Assembly: GCF_052857255.1 (NCBI RefSeq)
Contig: NC_135500.1
Coordinates: 45,262,772-45,326,771 of the forward strand
DNA from: Amblyomma americanum
Lineage: Eukaryota > Arthropoda > Arachnida > Ixodida > Ixodidae
Reading direction: 5' to 3'
DNA length: 64,000 nucleotides
How positions within the stretch are numbered: the stretch's first letter is position 1; each line of letters opens with the position of its first letter. Position numbers and translations under genes: made by a program. The notes beneath the pieces were generated by a model. The model had not been told where the DNA came from. It worked only from the letters and a program-made list of their open reading frames with translations, and searched no databases. Positions 10,700-23,804 of this stretch are shown here, in pieces.

Positions 10700-13600
10700 T
10701 CGGTCTAAAACAGCTTGTTTCGTTGTATTAAGCACGAATACATGTTTTCGCGCAGTTATAAGAGAATAAGTTTTGACGCGTATCACATGGACACTTGTAA
10801 AACCGATGTGTTCAGATTTAGCTCGTTTCGGTCTAAAACAGCTTGCCTCGTTGTATTAAGCACGAATACATGCTTTTCGCGCAGTTCATAACTTTAGAAA
10901 AAGATTTCACGCGTATCACACAGACAATTATAAAATCGAGGTGTTCAGATCTAGCTCGTTTTGGTCTAAAACAGCTTGTTTCGTTGTAATAAGCACGAAT
11001 ATATGCTTTTCGCGAACTTATGAGAGAAAAAGTTTTTTCGCGTATCACACGGACACTTGTAAAACCAATGTGTTCAGATTTAGCTCGTTTCTGTCTAAAA
11101 CAGCTTGTTTCGTTGCATTAATCACGAATACATGCTTTTCGCGCAGGTATGAAAGAAAAAGTTTTGAGGCCTATCACACAGGCACTTGCAAAACCGATGT
11201 CTAGAATTCCGTTTCGGTCTAAAACAGCTTGTCTCGTTTTAAGCAAGAATACATGCTTTTCGCGAAGTTATGAGAGAAAAAGTTTTGACGCGTATCACAA
11301 GGACACTTGCAAAACCGATGTGTTTAGATTTAGCTCGTTTCGGTCTAAAACAGCTTATTTCGTTGTTTTAAGCACGAATACACGCTTTTCGCGAAGTTAT
11401 GAGAGAAAAAGATTTGACGCCTATCACACGGACACTTGTAAAACCGATGTGGTCAGATCTAGCTCGTTTTGGTCTAAAACAACTAGTTTCGTTGTATTAA
11501 GCACGAATACATGCTTTTCGCGAACTTATGAGAGAAAAAGTTTTGACGCGTATCACACAGACACTTCTAAAACCAATGTGTTCAAAATTAGCTCGTTTCG
11601 GTGTAAAACAGCTTGTTTTGTTGCTTTAAGTACGATTACATGCTTTTCGCGCAGTTATGAAAGAAAAAGTTTTGACGCCTATCACACGGACACTTGTAAA
11701 ACCGATGTGTTCAAATATAACTCGTCTCGGTCTAAAACAGCTTGTTTCGTTGTATTAAGCACGAATACATGTTTTCGCGCAGTTATAAGAGAAAAAGTTT
11801 TGACACTTGTAAAACCGATCTGTTCAGATTTAGCTCGTCTCGGTCTAAAACAGCTTGTCTCGTCGTATTAAGCACGAATACATGCTTTTTCGCGCAGTTC
11901 ATAACTTCAGAAACAGTTTTCACGCGTGTCACACGGACACTTGTAAAATCGAGGTGTTCAGATCTTGCTCGTTTTGGTCTAAAACAGCTTGTTTCGTTGT
12001 ATTAAGCACGAATACACGCTTTTCGCGAAGTTATGAGAGAAAAAGTTTTGACGCTTATCACACGGACACTTGTAAAACCGATGTGTTCAGATCTAGATCG
12101 TTTTGTCTAAAACAGCTTGCTTGGTTGTATTAAGCACGAATACATGCTTTTTGCGCAGTTATAAGAGAAAAAGTTTTGACGCGTATCAATGGGACACTTG
12201 TAAAACCGGTGTTCAGATTTAGCTCGTTTCGGTCTTAAACAGCCTGTCTCGTTGTATTAAGCACGAATACATGCTTTTCGCGCAGTTATTAGGGAAAACA
12301 TTTTCACGCGTATCACACGGACACTTGTAAAATCGATGTGTTCAGATCTAGCTCGTTTTGGTCAAAAACAGCTTGTTTCGTTGTATTAGGCACGAATACA
12401 TGCTTTTCGCGCAGTTATGAGAGAAAACGTTTGACGCGTATCACACGGGCACTTGTAAAACCGATGTGTTCAGATCTAGCTCCTTTCGGTATAAAACAGC
12501 TTGTCTCGTTTTAAGCAAGAATACATACTTTTCGCGAAGTTATGACAGAAAAAATTTTGACGGGTATCACACGGACACTTGTAAAACCGATGTGTTCAGA
12601 TCTAGCTCGTTTTGGTATAAAACAGCTTGTTTCTTTGTATTAGCCACGAATACATGCTTTTCGCGCAGGTATGAAAGAAAAAGTTTTGACGCCTATCACA
12701 CGGACACTTGCAAAACCGATGTTTAGATATAGCTTGTTTCGGTATAAAACAGCTTGTCTCGTTTTAAGCAAGAATACATGCTTTTCGCGAAGTTATGAGA
12801 GAAAAAATTTTGACGCGTATCACACGGACACTTGTAAAACCGATGTGTTCATATCTAGCTCGTTTTGGTCTAAAACAGCTTGTTTCGTTGTATTAAGCAC
12901 GAATACATGCTTTTCGCGAACTTATGAGAGAAAAAGTTTTGACGCGTACCACCCGGACACTTGTAAAACCGATGTGTTCAGATCTAGCTCGTTTTGGTAT
13001 AAAACAGCTGGTTTCTTTGTATTAGCCACGAATACATGCTTTTCGCGCAGGTATGAAAGAAAAAGTTTTGACGCCTATCACACGGACACTTGCAAAACCG
13101 ATGTTTAGATCTAGTTCGTTTCGGTATAAAACAGCTTGTCTCGTTTTAAGCAAGAATACATGCTTTTCGCGAAGTTATGAGAGAAAAAATTTTGACGCGT
13201 ATCACACGGACACTTGTAAAACCGTTGTGTTCAGATTTAGCTCATTTCGGTCTAAAACAGCTTGTCTCATTGTATTAAGCACGAATACATGCTTTTCGCG
13301 CAGTTATGAGAGAAAAAGTTTTTTCGCGTATCACACGGACACTTGTAAAACCAATGTGTTCAGATTTAGCTCGTTTCTGTCTAAAACAGCTTGTTTCGTT
13401 GCATTAATCACGAATACATGCTTTTCGCGCAGGTATGAAAGAAAAAGTTTTGAGGCCTATCACACGCGCACTTGCAAAACCGATGTTTAGAATTCCGTTT
13501 CGGTCTAAAACAGCTTGTCTCGTTTTAAGCAAGAATACATGCTTTTCGCGAAGTTATGAGAGAAAAAGTTTTGACGCGTATCACAAGGACACTTGCAAAA

Positions 13601-16553
13601 CCGATGTGTTTAGATTTAGCTCGTTTCGGTCTAAAACAGCTTATTTCGTTGTTTTAAGCACGAATACACGCTTTTCGCGAAGTTATGAGAGAAAAAGATT
13701 TGACGCGTATCACACGGACACTTGTAAAACCGATGTGGTCAGATCTAGCTCGTTTTGGTCTAAAACAGCTAGTTTCGTTGTATTAAGCACGAATACATGC
13801 TTTTCGCGAACTTATGAGAGAAAAAGTTTTGACGCGTATCACACAGACACTTCTAAAACCAATGTGTTCAAAATTAGCTCGTTTTGGTCTAAAACAGCTT
13901 GTTTCGTTGCTTTAAGGACGATTACATGCTTTCGCGCAGTTATGAGAGAAAAAGTTTTGACGCCTATCACACGGACACTTGTAAAACCGATGTGTTCGAA
14001 TATAACTCGTCTCGGTCTAAAACAGCTTGTTTCGTTGTATTAAGCACGAATACATGTTTTCGCGCAGTTATAAGAGAAAAAGTTTTGACACTTGTAAAAC
14101 CGATCTGTTCAGATTTAGCTCGTCTCGGTCTAAAACAGCTTGTCTCGTCGTATTAAGCACGAATACATGCTTTTCGCGCAGTTCATAACTTCAGAAACAG
14201 TTTTCACGCGTATCACAAGGACACTTGTAAAATCGAGGTGTTCAGATCTTGCTCGTTTTGGTCTAAAACAGCTTGATTCGTTGTATTAAGCACGAATACA
14301 CGCTTTTCGCGAAGTTATGAGAGAAAAAGTTTTGACGCTTATCACACCGACACTTGTAAAACCGATGTGTTCAGATCTAGATCGTTTTGTCTAAAACAGC
14401 TTGCTTCGTTGTATTAAGCACGAATACATGCTTTTTGCGCAGTTATAAGAGAAAAAGTTTTGACGCGTATCAATGGGACACTTGTAAAACCTGTGTTCAG
14501 ATTTAGCTCGTTTCGGTCTAAAACAGCCTGTCTCGTTGTATTAAGCACGAATACATGCTTTTCGCGCAGTTATTAGAAAAACATTTTCACGCGTATCACA
14601 CGGACACTTGTAAAATCGATGTGTTCAGATCTAGCTCGTTTTGGTCAAAAACAGCTTGTTTCGTTGTATTAGGCACGAATACATGCTTTTCGCGCAGTTA
14701 TGAGAGAAAACGTTTGACGCGTATGACACGGGCACTTGTAAAACCGATGTGTTCAGATCTAGCTTGTTTTGGTATAAAACAGCTTGTTTCTTTGTATTAG
14801 GTACGAATACATGCTTTTCGCGCAGGTATGAAAGAAAAAGTTTTGACGCCTATCACACAGACACTTGCAAAACCGATGTTTAGATCTAGCTCCTTTCGGT
14901 ATAAAACAGCTTGTCTCGTTTTAAGCAAGAATACATACTTTTCGCGAAGTTATGACAGAAAAAATTTTGACGCGTATCACACGGACACTTGTAAAACCGA
15001 TGTGTTCAGATCTAGCTCGTTTTGGTATAAAACAGCTTGTTTCTTTGTATTAGCCACGAATACATGCTTTTCGCGCAGGTATGAAAGAAAAAGTTTTGAC
15101 GCCTATCACACGGACACTTGCAAAACCGATGTTTAGATCTAGCTCGTTTCAGTATAAAACAGCTTGTCTCGTTTTAAGCAAGAATACATGCTTTTCGCGA
15201 AGTTATGAGAGAAAAAATTTTGACGCGTATCAGACGGACACTTGTAAAACCGATGTGTTCATATCTAGCTCGTTTTGGTCTAAAACAGCTTGTTTCGTTG
15301 TATTATGCACGAATACATGCTTTTCGCGAACTTATGAGAGAAAAAGTTATGACGCGTATCACCCGGACACTTGTAAAACCGATGTGTTCAGATCTAGCTC
15401 GTTTTGGTATAAAACAGCTTGTTTCTTTGTATTAGCCACGAATACATGCTTTTCGCGCAGGTATGAAAGAAAAAGTTTTGACGCCTATCGCACGGACACT
15501 TGCAAAACCGATGTTTAGATCTAGCTCGTTTCGGTATAAAACAGCTTGTCTCGTTTTAAGCAAGAATACATGCTTTTCGCGAAGTTATGAGAGAAAAAAT
15601 TTTGACGCGTATCACACGGACACTTGTAAAACCGATGTGTTCATATCTAGCTCGTTTTGGTCTAAAACAGCTTGTTTCGTTGTATTAAGCACGAATACAT
15701 GCTTTTCGCGAACTTATGAGAGAAAAAGTTTTGACGAGTATCACCCGGACACTTGTAAAACCGATGTGTTCAGATTTAGCTAGTTTCGGTCTAAAACAGC
15801 TTGTTTCGTTGTTTGAAGAACGAATACATGCTTTTCGCGCAGTTATGAGAGAAAACGTTTTGACGCCTATCACACGGACACTTGCAAAGCCGACGTTTTT
15901 GGATCAAGCCCGTTTTGGTCTAAAACAGCTCTTTTCGTTGTATGAAGCACGAATACAAGCTTTTCGCGCAGTTATAAGAGAAAACGTTTGACGCGTATCA
16001 CACGGGCACTTGTAAAACCGATGTGTTCAGATCTAGCTTGTTTTGGTATAAAACAGCTTGTTTCTTTGTATTAGGCACGAATACATGCTTTTCGCGCAGT
16101 TATGAAAGAAAAAGTTTTGACGCCTATCACACGGACACTTGCAAAACCGATGTTTAGATCTAGCTCGTTTCGGTATAAAACAGCTTGTCTCGTTTTAAGC
16201 AAGAATACATGCTTTTCGCGAAGTTATGAGAGAAAAAATTTTGACGCGTATCACACGGACACTTGTAAAACCGATGTGTTCATATCTAGCTCGTTTTGGT
16301 CTAAAACAGCTTGTTTCGTTGTATTAAGCACGAATACATGCTTTTCGCGAACTTATGAGAGAAAAAGTTTTGACGCGTATCACCCGGACACTTGTAAAAC
16401 CGATGTGTTCAGATTTAGCTCGTTTCGGTCTAAAACAGCGTGTTTCGTTGTTTTAAGAACGATTACATGCTTTTCGCGCAGTTATGAGAGAAAACGTTTT
16501 GACGGCTATCACACGGACACTTGTAAAACCGATGTGTTCAGATCAAACCCGTT
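10700..16553 (+). repeat. 5.85-kb segmental unit, copy 1
   Basis: About 46 monomers that recur with offset 5,854 (10,769 to 16,623; 11,149 to 17,003), then 5,980 (12,671 to 18,651; 13,435 to 19,415), then 5,220 (14,828 to 20,048; 15,463 to 20,683), then 5,473 (16,102 to 21,575). The offset steps are +126, -760 and +253 bp, that is 1, 6 and 2 whole monomers. The rare variant AGAGAATAAG (near 10,765 and 16,619) marks the left part of both copies. The left breakpoint lies near 10,700, where AATATAACTCG and GATCAAACCCG monomers give way to a common sequence. Confidence 0.75.
14087..14204 (+). repeat. Example of the 15-bp-deleted monomer subtype
   Basis: The usual GACGCGTATCACACGGAC is reduced to GAC, giving TTTTGACACTTG. 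This loses 15 bp between two GAC triplets, as expected for microhomology-mediated deletion or slippage. The monomer then carries the diagnostic GATCTGTTC and CTCGTCG. This one ends in a GTTCATAACTTC joint (+4 bp), for 118 bp in total. Other occurrences begin near 271, 9,637 (one base shorter), 11,802, 17,656, 24,667, 27,078, 32,042, 37,007, 38,663, 40,955, 46,949, 48,605, 50,897, 55,101, 57,267, 59,300 and 62,233. That is 18 in all, about one per larger unit, so it works as a phase marker. Confidence 0.9.
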
Positions 16554-19500
16554 TCGGTCTAAAACAGCTTGTTTCGTTGTATTAAGCACGAATACATGTT
16601 TTCGCGCAGTTATAAGAGAATAAGTTTTGACGCGTATCACATGGACACTTGTAAAACCGATGTGTTCAAATTTAGCTCGTTTCGGTCTAAAACAGCTTGC
16701 CTCGTTGTATTAAGCACGAATACATGCTTTTCGCGCAGTTCATAACTTCAGAAAAAGATTTCACGCGTATCACACAGACAATTATAAAATCGAGGTGTTC
16801 AGATCTAGCTCGTTTTGGTCTAAAACAGCTTGTTTCGTTGTAATAAGCACGAATATATGCTTTTCGCGAACTTATGAGAGAAAAAGTTTTTTCGCGTATC
16901 ATACGGACACTTGTAAAACCAATGTGTTCAGATTTAGCTCGTTTCTGTCTAAAACAGCTTGTTTCGTTGCATTAATCACGAATACATGCTTTTCGCGCAG
17001 GTATGAAAGAAAAAGTTTTGAGGCCTATCACACAGGCACTTGCAAAACCGATGTCTAGAATTGCGTTTCGGTCTAAAACAGCTTGTCTCGTTTTAAGCAA
17101 GAATACATGCTTTTCGCGAAGTTATGAGAGAAAAAGTTTTGACGCGTATCACAAGGACACTTGCAAAACCGATGTGTTTAGATTTAGCTCGTTTCGGTCT
17201 AAAACAGCTTATTTCGTTGTTTTAAGCACGAATACACGCTTTTCGCGAAGTTATGAGAGAAAAAGATTTGACGCCTATCACACGGACACTTGTAAAACCG
17301 ATGTGGTCAGATCTAGCTCGTTTTGGTCTAAAACAGCTAGTTTCGTTGTATTAAGCACGAATACATGCTTTTCGCGAACTTATGAGAGAAAAAGTTTTGA
17401 CGCGTATCACACAGACACTTCTAAAACCAATGTGTTCAAAATTAGCTCGTTTCGGTGTAAAACAGCTTGTTTTGTTGCTTTAAGTACGATTACATGCTTT
17501 TCGCGCAGTTATGAGAGAAAAAGTTTTGACGCCTATCACACGGACACTTGTAAAACCGATGTGTTCAAATATAACTCGTCTCGGTCTAAAACAGCTTGTT
17601 TCGTTGTATTAAGCACGAATACATGTTTTCGCGCAGTTATAAGAGAAAAAGTTTTGACACTTGTAAAACCGATCTGTTCAGATTTAGCTCGTCTCGGTCT
17701 AAAACAGCTTGTCTCGTCGTATTAAGCACGAATACATGCTTTTCGCGCAGTTCATAACTTCAGAAACAGTTTTCACGCGTGTCACACGGACACTTGTAAA
17801 ATCGAGGTGTTCAGATCTTGCTCGTTTTGGCCTAAAACAGCTTGTTTCGTTGTATTAAGCACGAATACACGCTTTTCGCGAAGTTATGAGAGAAAAAGTT
17901 TTGACGCTTATCACACGGACACTTGTAAAACCGATGTGTTCAGATCTAGATCGTTTTGTCTAAAACAGCTTGCTTGGTTGTATTAAGCACGAATACATGC
18001 TTTTTGCGCAGTTATAAGAGAAAAAGTTTTGACGCGTATCAATGGGACACTTGTAAAACCGGTGTTCAGATTTAGCTCGTTTCGGTCTTAAACAGCCTGT
18101 CTCGTTGTATTAAGCACGAATACATGCTTTTCGCGCAGTTATTAGGGAAAACATTTTCACGCGTATCACACGGACACTTGTAAAATCGATGTGTTCAGAT
18201 CTAGCTCGTTTTGGTCAAAAACAGCTTGTTTCGTTGTATTAGGCACGAATACATGCTTTTCGCGCAGTTATGAGAGAAAACGTTTGACGCGTATCACACG
18301 GGCACTTGTAAAACCGATGTGTTCAGATCTAGCTTGTTTTGGTATAAAACAGCTTGTTTCTTTGTATTAGGCACGAATACATGCTTTTCGCGCAGGTATG
18401 AAAGAAAACGTTTTGACGCCTATCACACAGACACTTGCAAAACCAATGTTTAGATCTAGCTCCTTTCGGTATAAAACAGCTTGTCTCGTTTTAAGCAAGA
18501 ATACATACTTTTCGCGAAGTTATGACAGAAAAAATTTTGACGCGTATCACACGGACACTTGTAAAACCGATGTGTTCAGATCTAGCTCGTTTTGGTATAA
18601 AACAGCTTGTTTCTTTGTATTAGCCACGAATACATGCTTTTCGCGCAGGTATGAAAGAAAAAGTTTTGACGCCTATCACACGGACACTTGCAAAACCGAT
18701 GTTTAGATCTAGCTCGTTTCGGTATAAAACAGCTTGTCTCGTTTTAAGCAAGAATACATGCTTTTCGCGAAGTTATGAGAGAAAAAATTTTGACGCGTAT
18801 CACACGGACACTTGTAAAACCGATGTGTTCATATCTAGCTCGTTTTGGTCTAAAACAGCTTGTTTCGTTGTATTAAGCACGAATACATGCTTTTCGCGAA
18901 CTTATGCGAGAAAAAGTTTTGACGCGTACCACCCGGACACTTGTAAAACCGATGTGTTCAGATCTAGCTCGTTTTTGTATAAAACAGCTGGTTTCTTTGT
19001 ATTAGCCACGAATACATGCTTTTCGCGCAGGTATGAAAGAAAAAGTTTTGACGCCTATCACACGGACACTTGCAAAACCGATGTTTAGATCTAGTTCGTT
19101 TCGGTATAAAACAGCTTGTCTCGTTTTAAGCAAGAATACATGCTTTTCGCGAAGTTATGAGAGAAAAAATTTTGACGCGTATCACACGGACACTTGTAAA
19201 ACCGTTGTGTTCAGATTTAGCTCATTTCGGTCTAAAACAGCTTGTCTCATTGTATTAAGCACGAATACATGCTTTTCGCGCAGTTATGAGAGAAAAAGTT
19301 TTTTCGCGTATCACACGGACACTTGTAAAACCAATGTGTTCAGATTTAGCTCGTTTCTGTCTAAAACAGCTTGTTTCGTTGCATTAATCACGAATACATG
19401 CTTTTCGCGCAGGTATGAAAGAAAAAGTTTTGAGGCCTATCACACGCGCACTTGCAAAACCGATGTTTAGAATTCCGTTTCGGTCTAAAACAGCTTGTCT

Positions 19501-22027
19501 CGTTTTAAGCAAGAATACATGCTTTTCGCGAAGTTATGAGAGAAAAAGTTTTGACGCGTATCACAAGGACACTTGCAAAACCGATGTGTTCAGATCTAGA
19601 TCGTTTTGTCTAAAACAGCTTGCTTCGTTGTATTAAGCACGAATACATGCTTTTTGCGCAGTTATAAGAGAAAAAGTTTTGACGCGTATCAATGGGACAC
19701 TTGTAAAACCGGTGTTCAGATTTAGCTCGTTTCGGTCTAAAACAGCCTGTCTCGTTGTATTAAGCACGAATACATGCTTTTCGCGCAGTTATTAGGGAAA
19801 ACATTTTCACGCGTATCACACGGACACTTGTAAAATCGATGTGTTCAGATCTAGCTCGTTTTGGTCAAAAACAGCTTGTTTCGTTGTATTAGGCACGAAT
19901 ACATGCTTTTCGCGCAGTTATGAGAGAAAACGTTTGACGCGTATGACACGGGCACTTGTAAAACCGATGTGTTCAGATCTAGCTTGTTTTGGTATAAAAC
20001 AGCTTGTTTCTTTGTATTAGGCACGAATACATGCTTTTCGCGCAGGTATGAAAGAAAAAGTTTTGACGCCTATCACACAGACACTTGCAAAACCGATGTT
20101 TAGATCTAGCTCCTTTCGGTATAAAACAGCTTGTCTCGTTTTAAGCAAGAATACATACTTTTCGCGAAGTTATGACAGAAAAAATTTTGACGCGTATCAC
20201 ACGGACACTTGTAAAACCGATGTGTTCAGATCTAGCTCGTTTTGGTATAAAACAGCTTGTTTCTTTGTATTAGCCACGAATACATGCTTTTCGCGCAGGT
20301 ATGAAAGAAAAAGTTTTGACGCCTATCACACGGACACTTGCAAAACCGATGTTTAGATCTAGCTCGTTTCGGTATAAAACAGCTTGTCTCGTTTTAAGCA
20401 AGAATACATGCTTTTCGCGAAGTTATGAGAGAAAAAATTTTGACGCGTATCAGACGGACACTTGTAAAACCGATGTGTTCATATCTAGCTCGTTTTGGTC
20501 TAAAACAGCTTGTTTCGTTGTATTATGCACGAATACATGCTTTTCGCGAACTTATGAGAGAAAAAGTTATGACGCGTATCACCCGGACACTTGTAAAACC
20601 GATGTGTTCAGATCTAGCTCGTTTTGGTATAAAACAGCTTGTTTCTTTGTATTAGCCACGAATACATGCTTTTCGCGCAGGTATGAAAGAAAAAGTTTTG
20701 ACGCCTATCGCACGGACACTTGCAAAACCGATGTTTAGATCTAGCTCGTTTCGGTATAAAACAGCTTGTCTCGTTTTAAGCAAGAATACATGCTTTTCGC
20801 GAAGTTATGAGAGAAAAAATTTTGACGCGTATCACACGGACACTTGTAAAACCGATGTGTTCATATCTAGCTCGTTTTGGTCTAAAACAGCTTGTTTCGT
20901 TGTATTAGGCACGAATACATGCTTTTCGCGAACTTATGAGAGAAAAAGTTTTGACGCGTATCACCCGGACACTTGTAAAACCGATGTGTTCAGATTTAGC
21001 TAGTTTCGGTCTAAAACAGCTTGTTTCGTTGTTTTAAGAACGAATACATGCTTTTCGCGCAGTTATGAGAGAAAACGTTTTGACGCCTATCACACGGACA
21101 CTTGCAAAGCCGATGTTTTTGGATCAAGCCCGTTTTGGTCTAAAACAGCTCTTTTCGTTGTATGAAGCACGAATACAAGCTTTTCGCGCAGTTATAAGAG
21201 AAAACGTTTGACGCGTATCACACGGGCACTTGTAAAACCGATGTGTTCAGATCTAGCTTGTTTTGGTATAAAACAGCTTGTTTCTTTGTATTAGGCACGA
21301 ATACATGCTTTTCGCGCAGGTATGAAAGAAAACGTTTTGACGCCTATCACACAGACACTTGCAAAACCGATGTTTAGATCTAGCTCCTTTCGGTATAAAA
21401 CAGCTTGTCTCGTTTTAAGCAAGAATACATGCTTTTCGCGAAGTTATGAGAGAAAAAATTTTGACGCGTATCACACGGACACTTGTAAAACCGATGTGTT
21501 CAGATCTAGCTCGTTTTGGTATAAAACAGCTTGTTTCTTTGTATTAGCCACGAATACATGCTTTTCGCGCAGTTATGAAAGAAAAAGTTTTGACGCCTAT
21601 CACACGGACACTTGCAAAACCGATGTTTAGATCTAGCTCGTTTCGGTATAAAACAGCTTGTCTCGTTTTAAGCAAGAATACATGCTTTTCGCGAAGTTAT
21701 GAGAGAAAAAATTTTGACGCGTATCACACGGACACTTGTAAAACCGATGTGTTCATATCTAGCTCGTTTTGGTCTAAAACAGCTTGTTTCGTTGTATTAA
21801 GCACGAATACATGCTTTTCGCGAACTTATGAGAGAAAAAGTTTTGACGCGTATCACCCGGACACTTGTAAAACCGATGTGTTCAGATTTAGCTCGTTTCG
21901 GTCTAAAACAGCTTGTTTCGTTGTTTTAAGAACGATTACATGCTTTTCGCGCAGTTATGAGAGAAAACGTTTTGACGGCTATCCCACGGACACTTGTAAA
22001 ACCGATGTGTTCAGATCAAACCCGTTT
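16554..22027 (+). repeat. 5.85-kb segmental unit, copy 2
   Basis: Partner of the preceding unit. Relative to copy 1 it has one extra monomer near 18,330-18,455, lacks six monomers at the join near 19,580 (ACAAGGACACTTGC running straight into AGATCTAGATCG), and has two extra monomers near 21,322-21,574. Private shared markers include AATGGGACACTTG and TTGCTTGGTTG (near 12,115 and 17,969). The right limit is approximate. Confidence 0.7.
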
Positions 22028-23804
22028 CGGTCTAAAACAGCTTGTTTCGTTGTATTGAGCACGAATACATGTTTTCGCGCAGTTATGAGAAAAAGTTTTG
22101 ACGCGTATCACATGGACACTTGTAAAACCGATGTGTTCAGATTTAGGTCGTTTCGGTCTAAAACAGCTTGCCTCGTTGTATTAAGCACGAATACATGCTT
22201 TTCGCGCAGTTCATAACTTCAGAAAAAGTTTTCACGCGTATCACACGGACAATTATAAAATCGAGGTGTTCAGATCTAGCTCGTTTTGGTCTAAAACAGC
22301 TTGTTTCGTTGTAATAAGCACGAATATATGCTTTTCGCGAACTCATGAGAGAAAATGTATCGACGCGTATCACACGGACACTTGTAAAACCGATGTGTTC
22401 AGATTTAGCTAGTTTCGGTCTAAAACAGCTTGTTTCGTTGTTTTAAGAACGAATACATGCTTTTCGCGCAGTTATGAGAGAAAACGTTTTGACGCCTATC
22501 ACACGGACACTTGCAAAGCCGATGTTTTTGGATCAAGCCCGTTTTGGTCTAAAACAGCTCTTTTCGTTGTATGAAGCACGAATACAAGCTTTTCGCGCAG
22601 TTATAAGAGAAAACTTTTGACGCGTATCACACGGGCACTTGTAAAACCGATGTGTTCAGATCTAGCTTGTTTTGGTATAAAACAGCTTGTTTCTTTGTAT
22701 TAGGCACGAATACATGCTTTTTGCGCAGTTATAAGAGAAAAAGTTTTGACGCCTATCACACAGACACTTGCAAAACCGATGTTTAGATCTAGCTCCTTTC
22801 GGTATAAAACAGCTTGTCTCGTTTTAAGCAAGAATACATGCTTTTCGCGAAGTTATGAGAGAAAAAATTTTGATGCGTATCACACGGACACTTGTAAAAC
22901 CGATGTGTTCAGATCTAGCTCGTTTTGGTATAAAACAGCTTGTTTCTTTGTATTAGCCACGAATACATGCTTTTCGCGCAGGTATGAAAGAAAAAGTTTT
23001 GACGCCTATCACACGGACACTTGCAAAACCGATGTTTAGATCTAGCTCGTTTCGTTAAAAAACAGCTTGTCTCGTTTTAAGCAAGAATACATGCTTTTCG
23101 CGAAGTTATGAGAGAAAAAATTTTGACGCGTATCACACGGACACTTGTAAAACCGATGTGTTCATATCTAGCTCGTTTTGGTCTAAAACAGCTTGTTTCG
23201 TTGTATTAAGCACGAATACATGCTTTTCGCGAACTTATGAGAGAAAAAGTTTTGACGCGTATCACCCGGACACTTGTAAAACCGATGTGTTCAGATTTAG
23301 CTCGTTTCGGTCTAAAACAGCTTGTTTCGTTGTTTTAAGAACGATTACATGCTTTTCGCGCAGTTATGAGAGAACACGTTTTGACGGCTATCACACGGAC
23401 ACTTGTAAAACCGATGTGTTCAGATCAAACCCGTTTCGGTCTAAAACAGCTTGTTTCGTTGTATTAAGCACGAATACATGTTTTCGCGCAGTTATAAGAG
23501 AAAAAGTTTTGACGCGTATCACATGGACACTTGTAAAACCGATGTGTTCAGATTTAGCTCGTTTCGGTCTAAAACAGCTTGCCTCGTTGTATTAAGCACG
23601 AATACATGCTTTTCGCGCAGTTCATAACTTCAGAAAAAGATTTCACGCGTATCACACAGACAATTATAAAATCGAGGTGTTCAGATCTAGCTCGTATTGG
23701 TCTAAAACAGCTTGTTTCGTTGTAATAAGCACGAATATATGCTTTTCGCGAACTTATGAGAGAAAAAGTATCGACGCGTATCACACGGACACTTGTAAAA
23801 GTGA
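22028..23804 (+). repeat. Alpha/beta-derived bridging segment
   Basis: About 14 monomers. 22,140-22,700 resembles the end of alpha (GATTTAGGTCG, then the GTTCATAACTTC monomer, then GATGTTTTTGG). 22,720-23,040 shares the skipped-monomer join found at 10,000-10,305 (offset ~12,734). 23,040-23,800 follows alpha/beta order again. Odd bases include GTATTGAGC near 22,056, an AGTTATGAGAAAAAG joint lacking bases near 22,082, and TTTCGTTAAAAAAC near 23,050, which destroys the usual GGTATAAAAC. Confidence 0.65.

Noticed and set aside
11205..11212. Adjacent TCTAGA and GAATTC sites (TCTAGAATTCCG) suggesting a cloning scar
   Set aside because: AGAATTCCG occurs in many copies of the same monomer class as natural variation. 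TCTAGA arises from a single T-to-C change in GATGTTTAGAATTCC.
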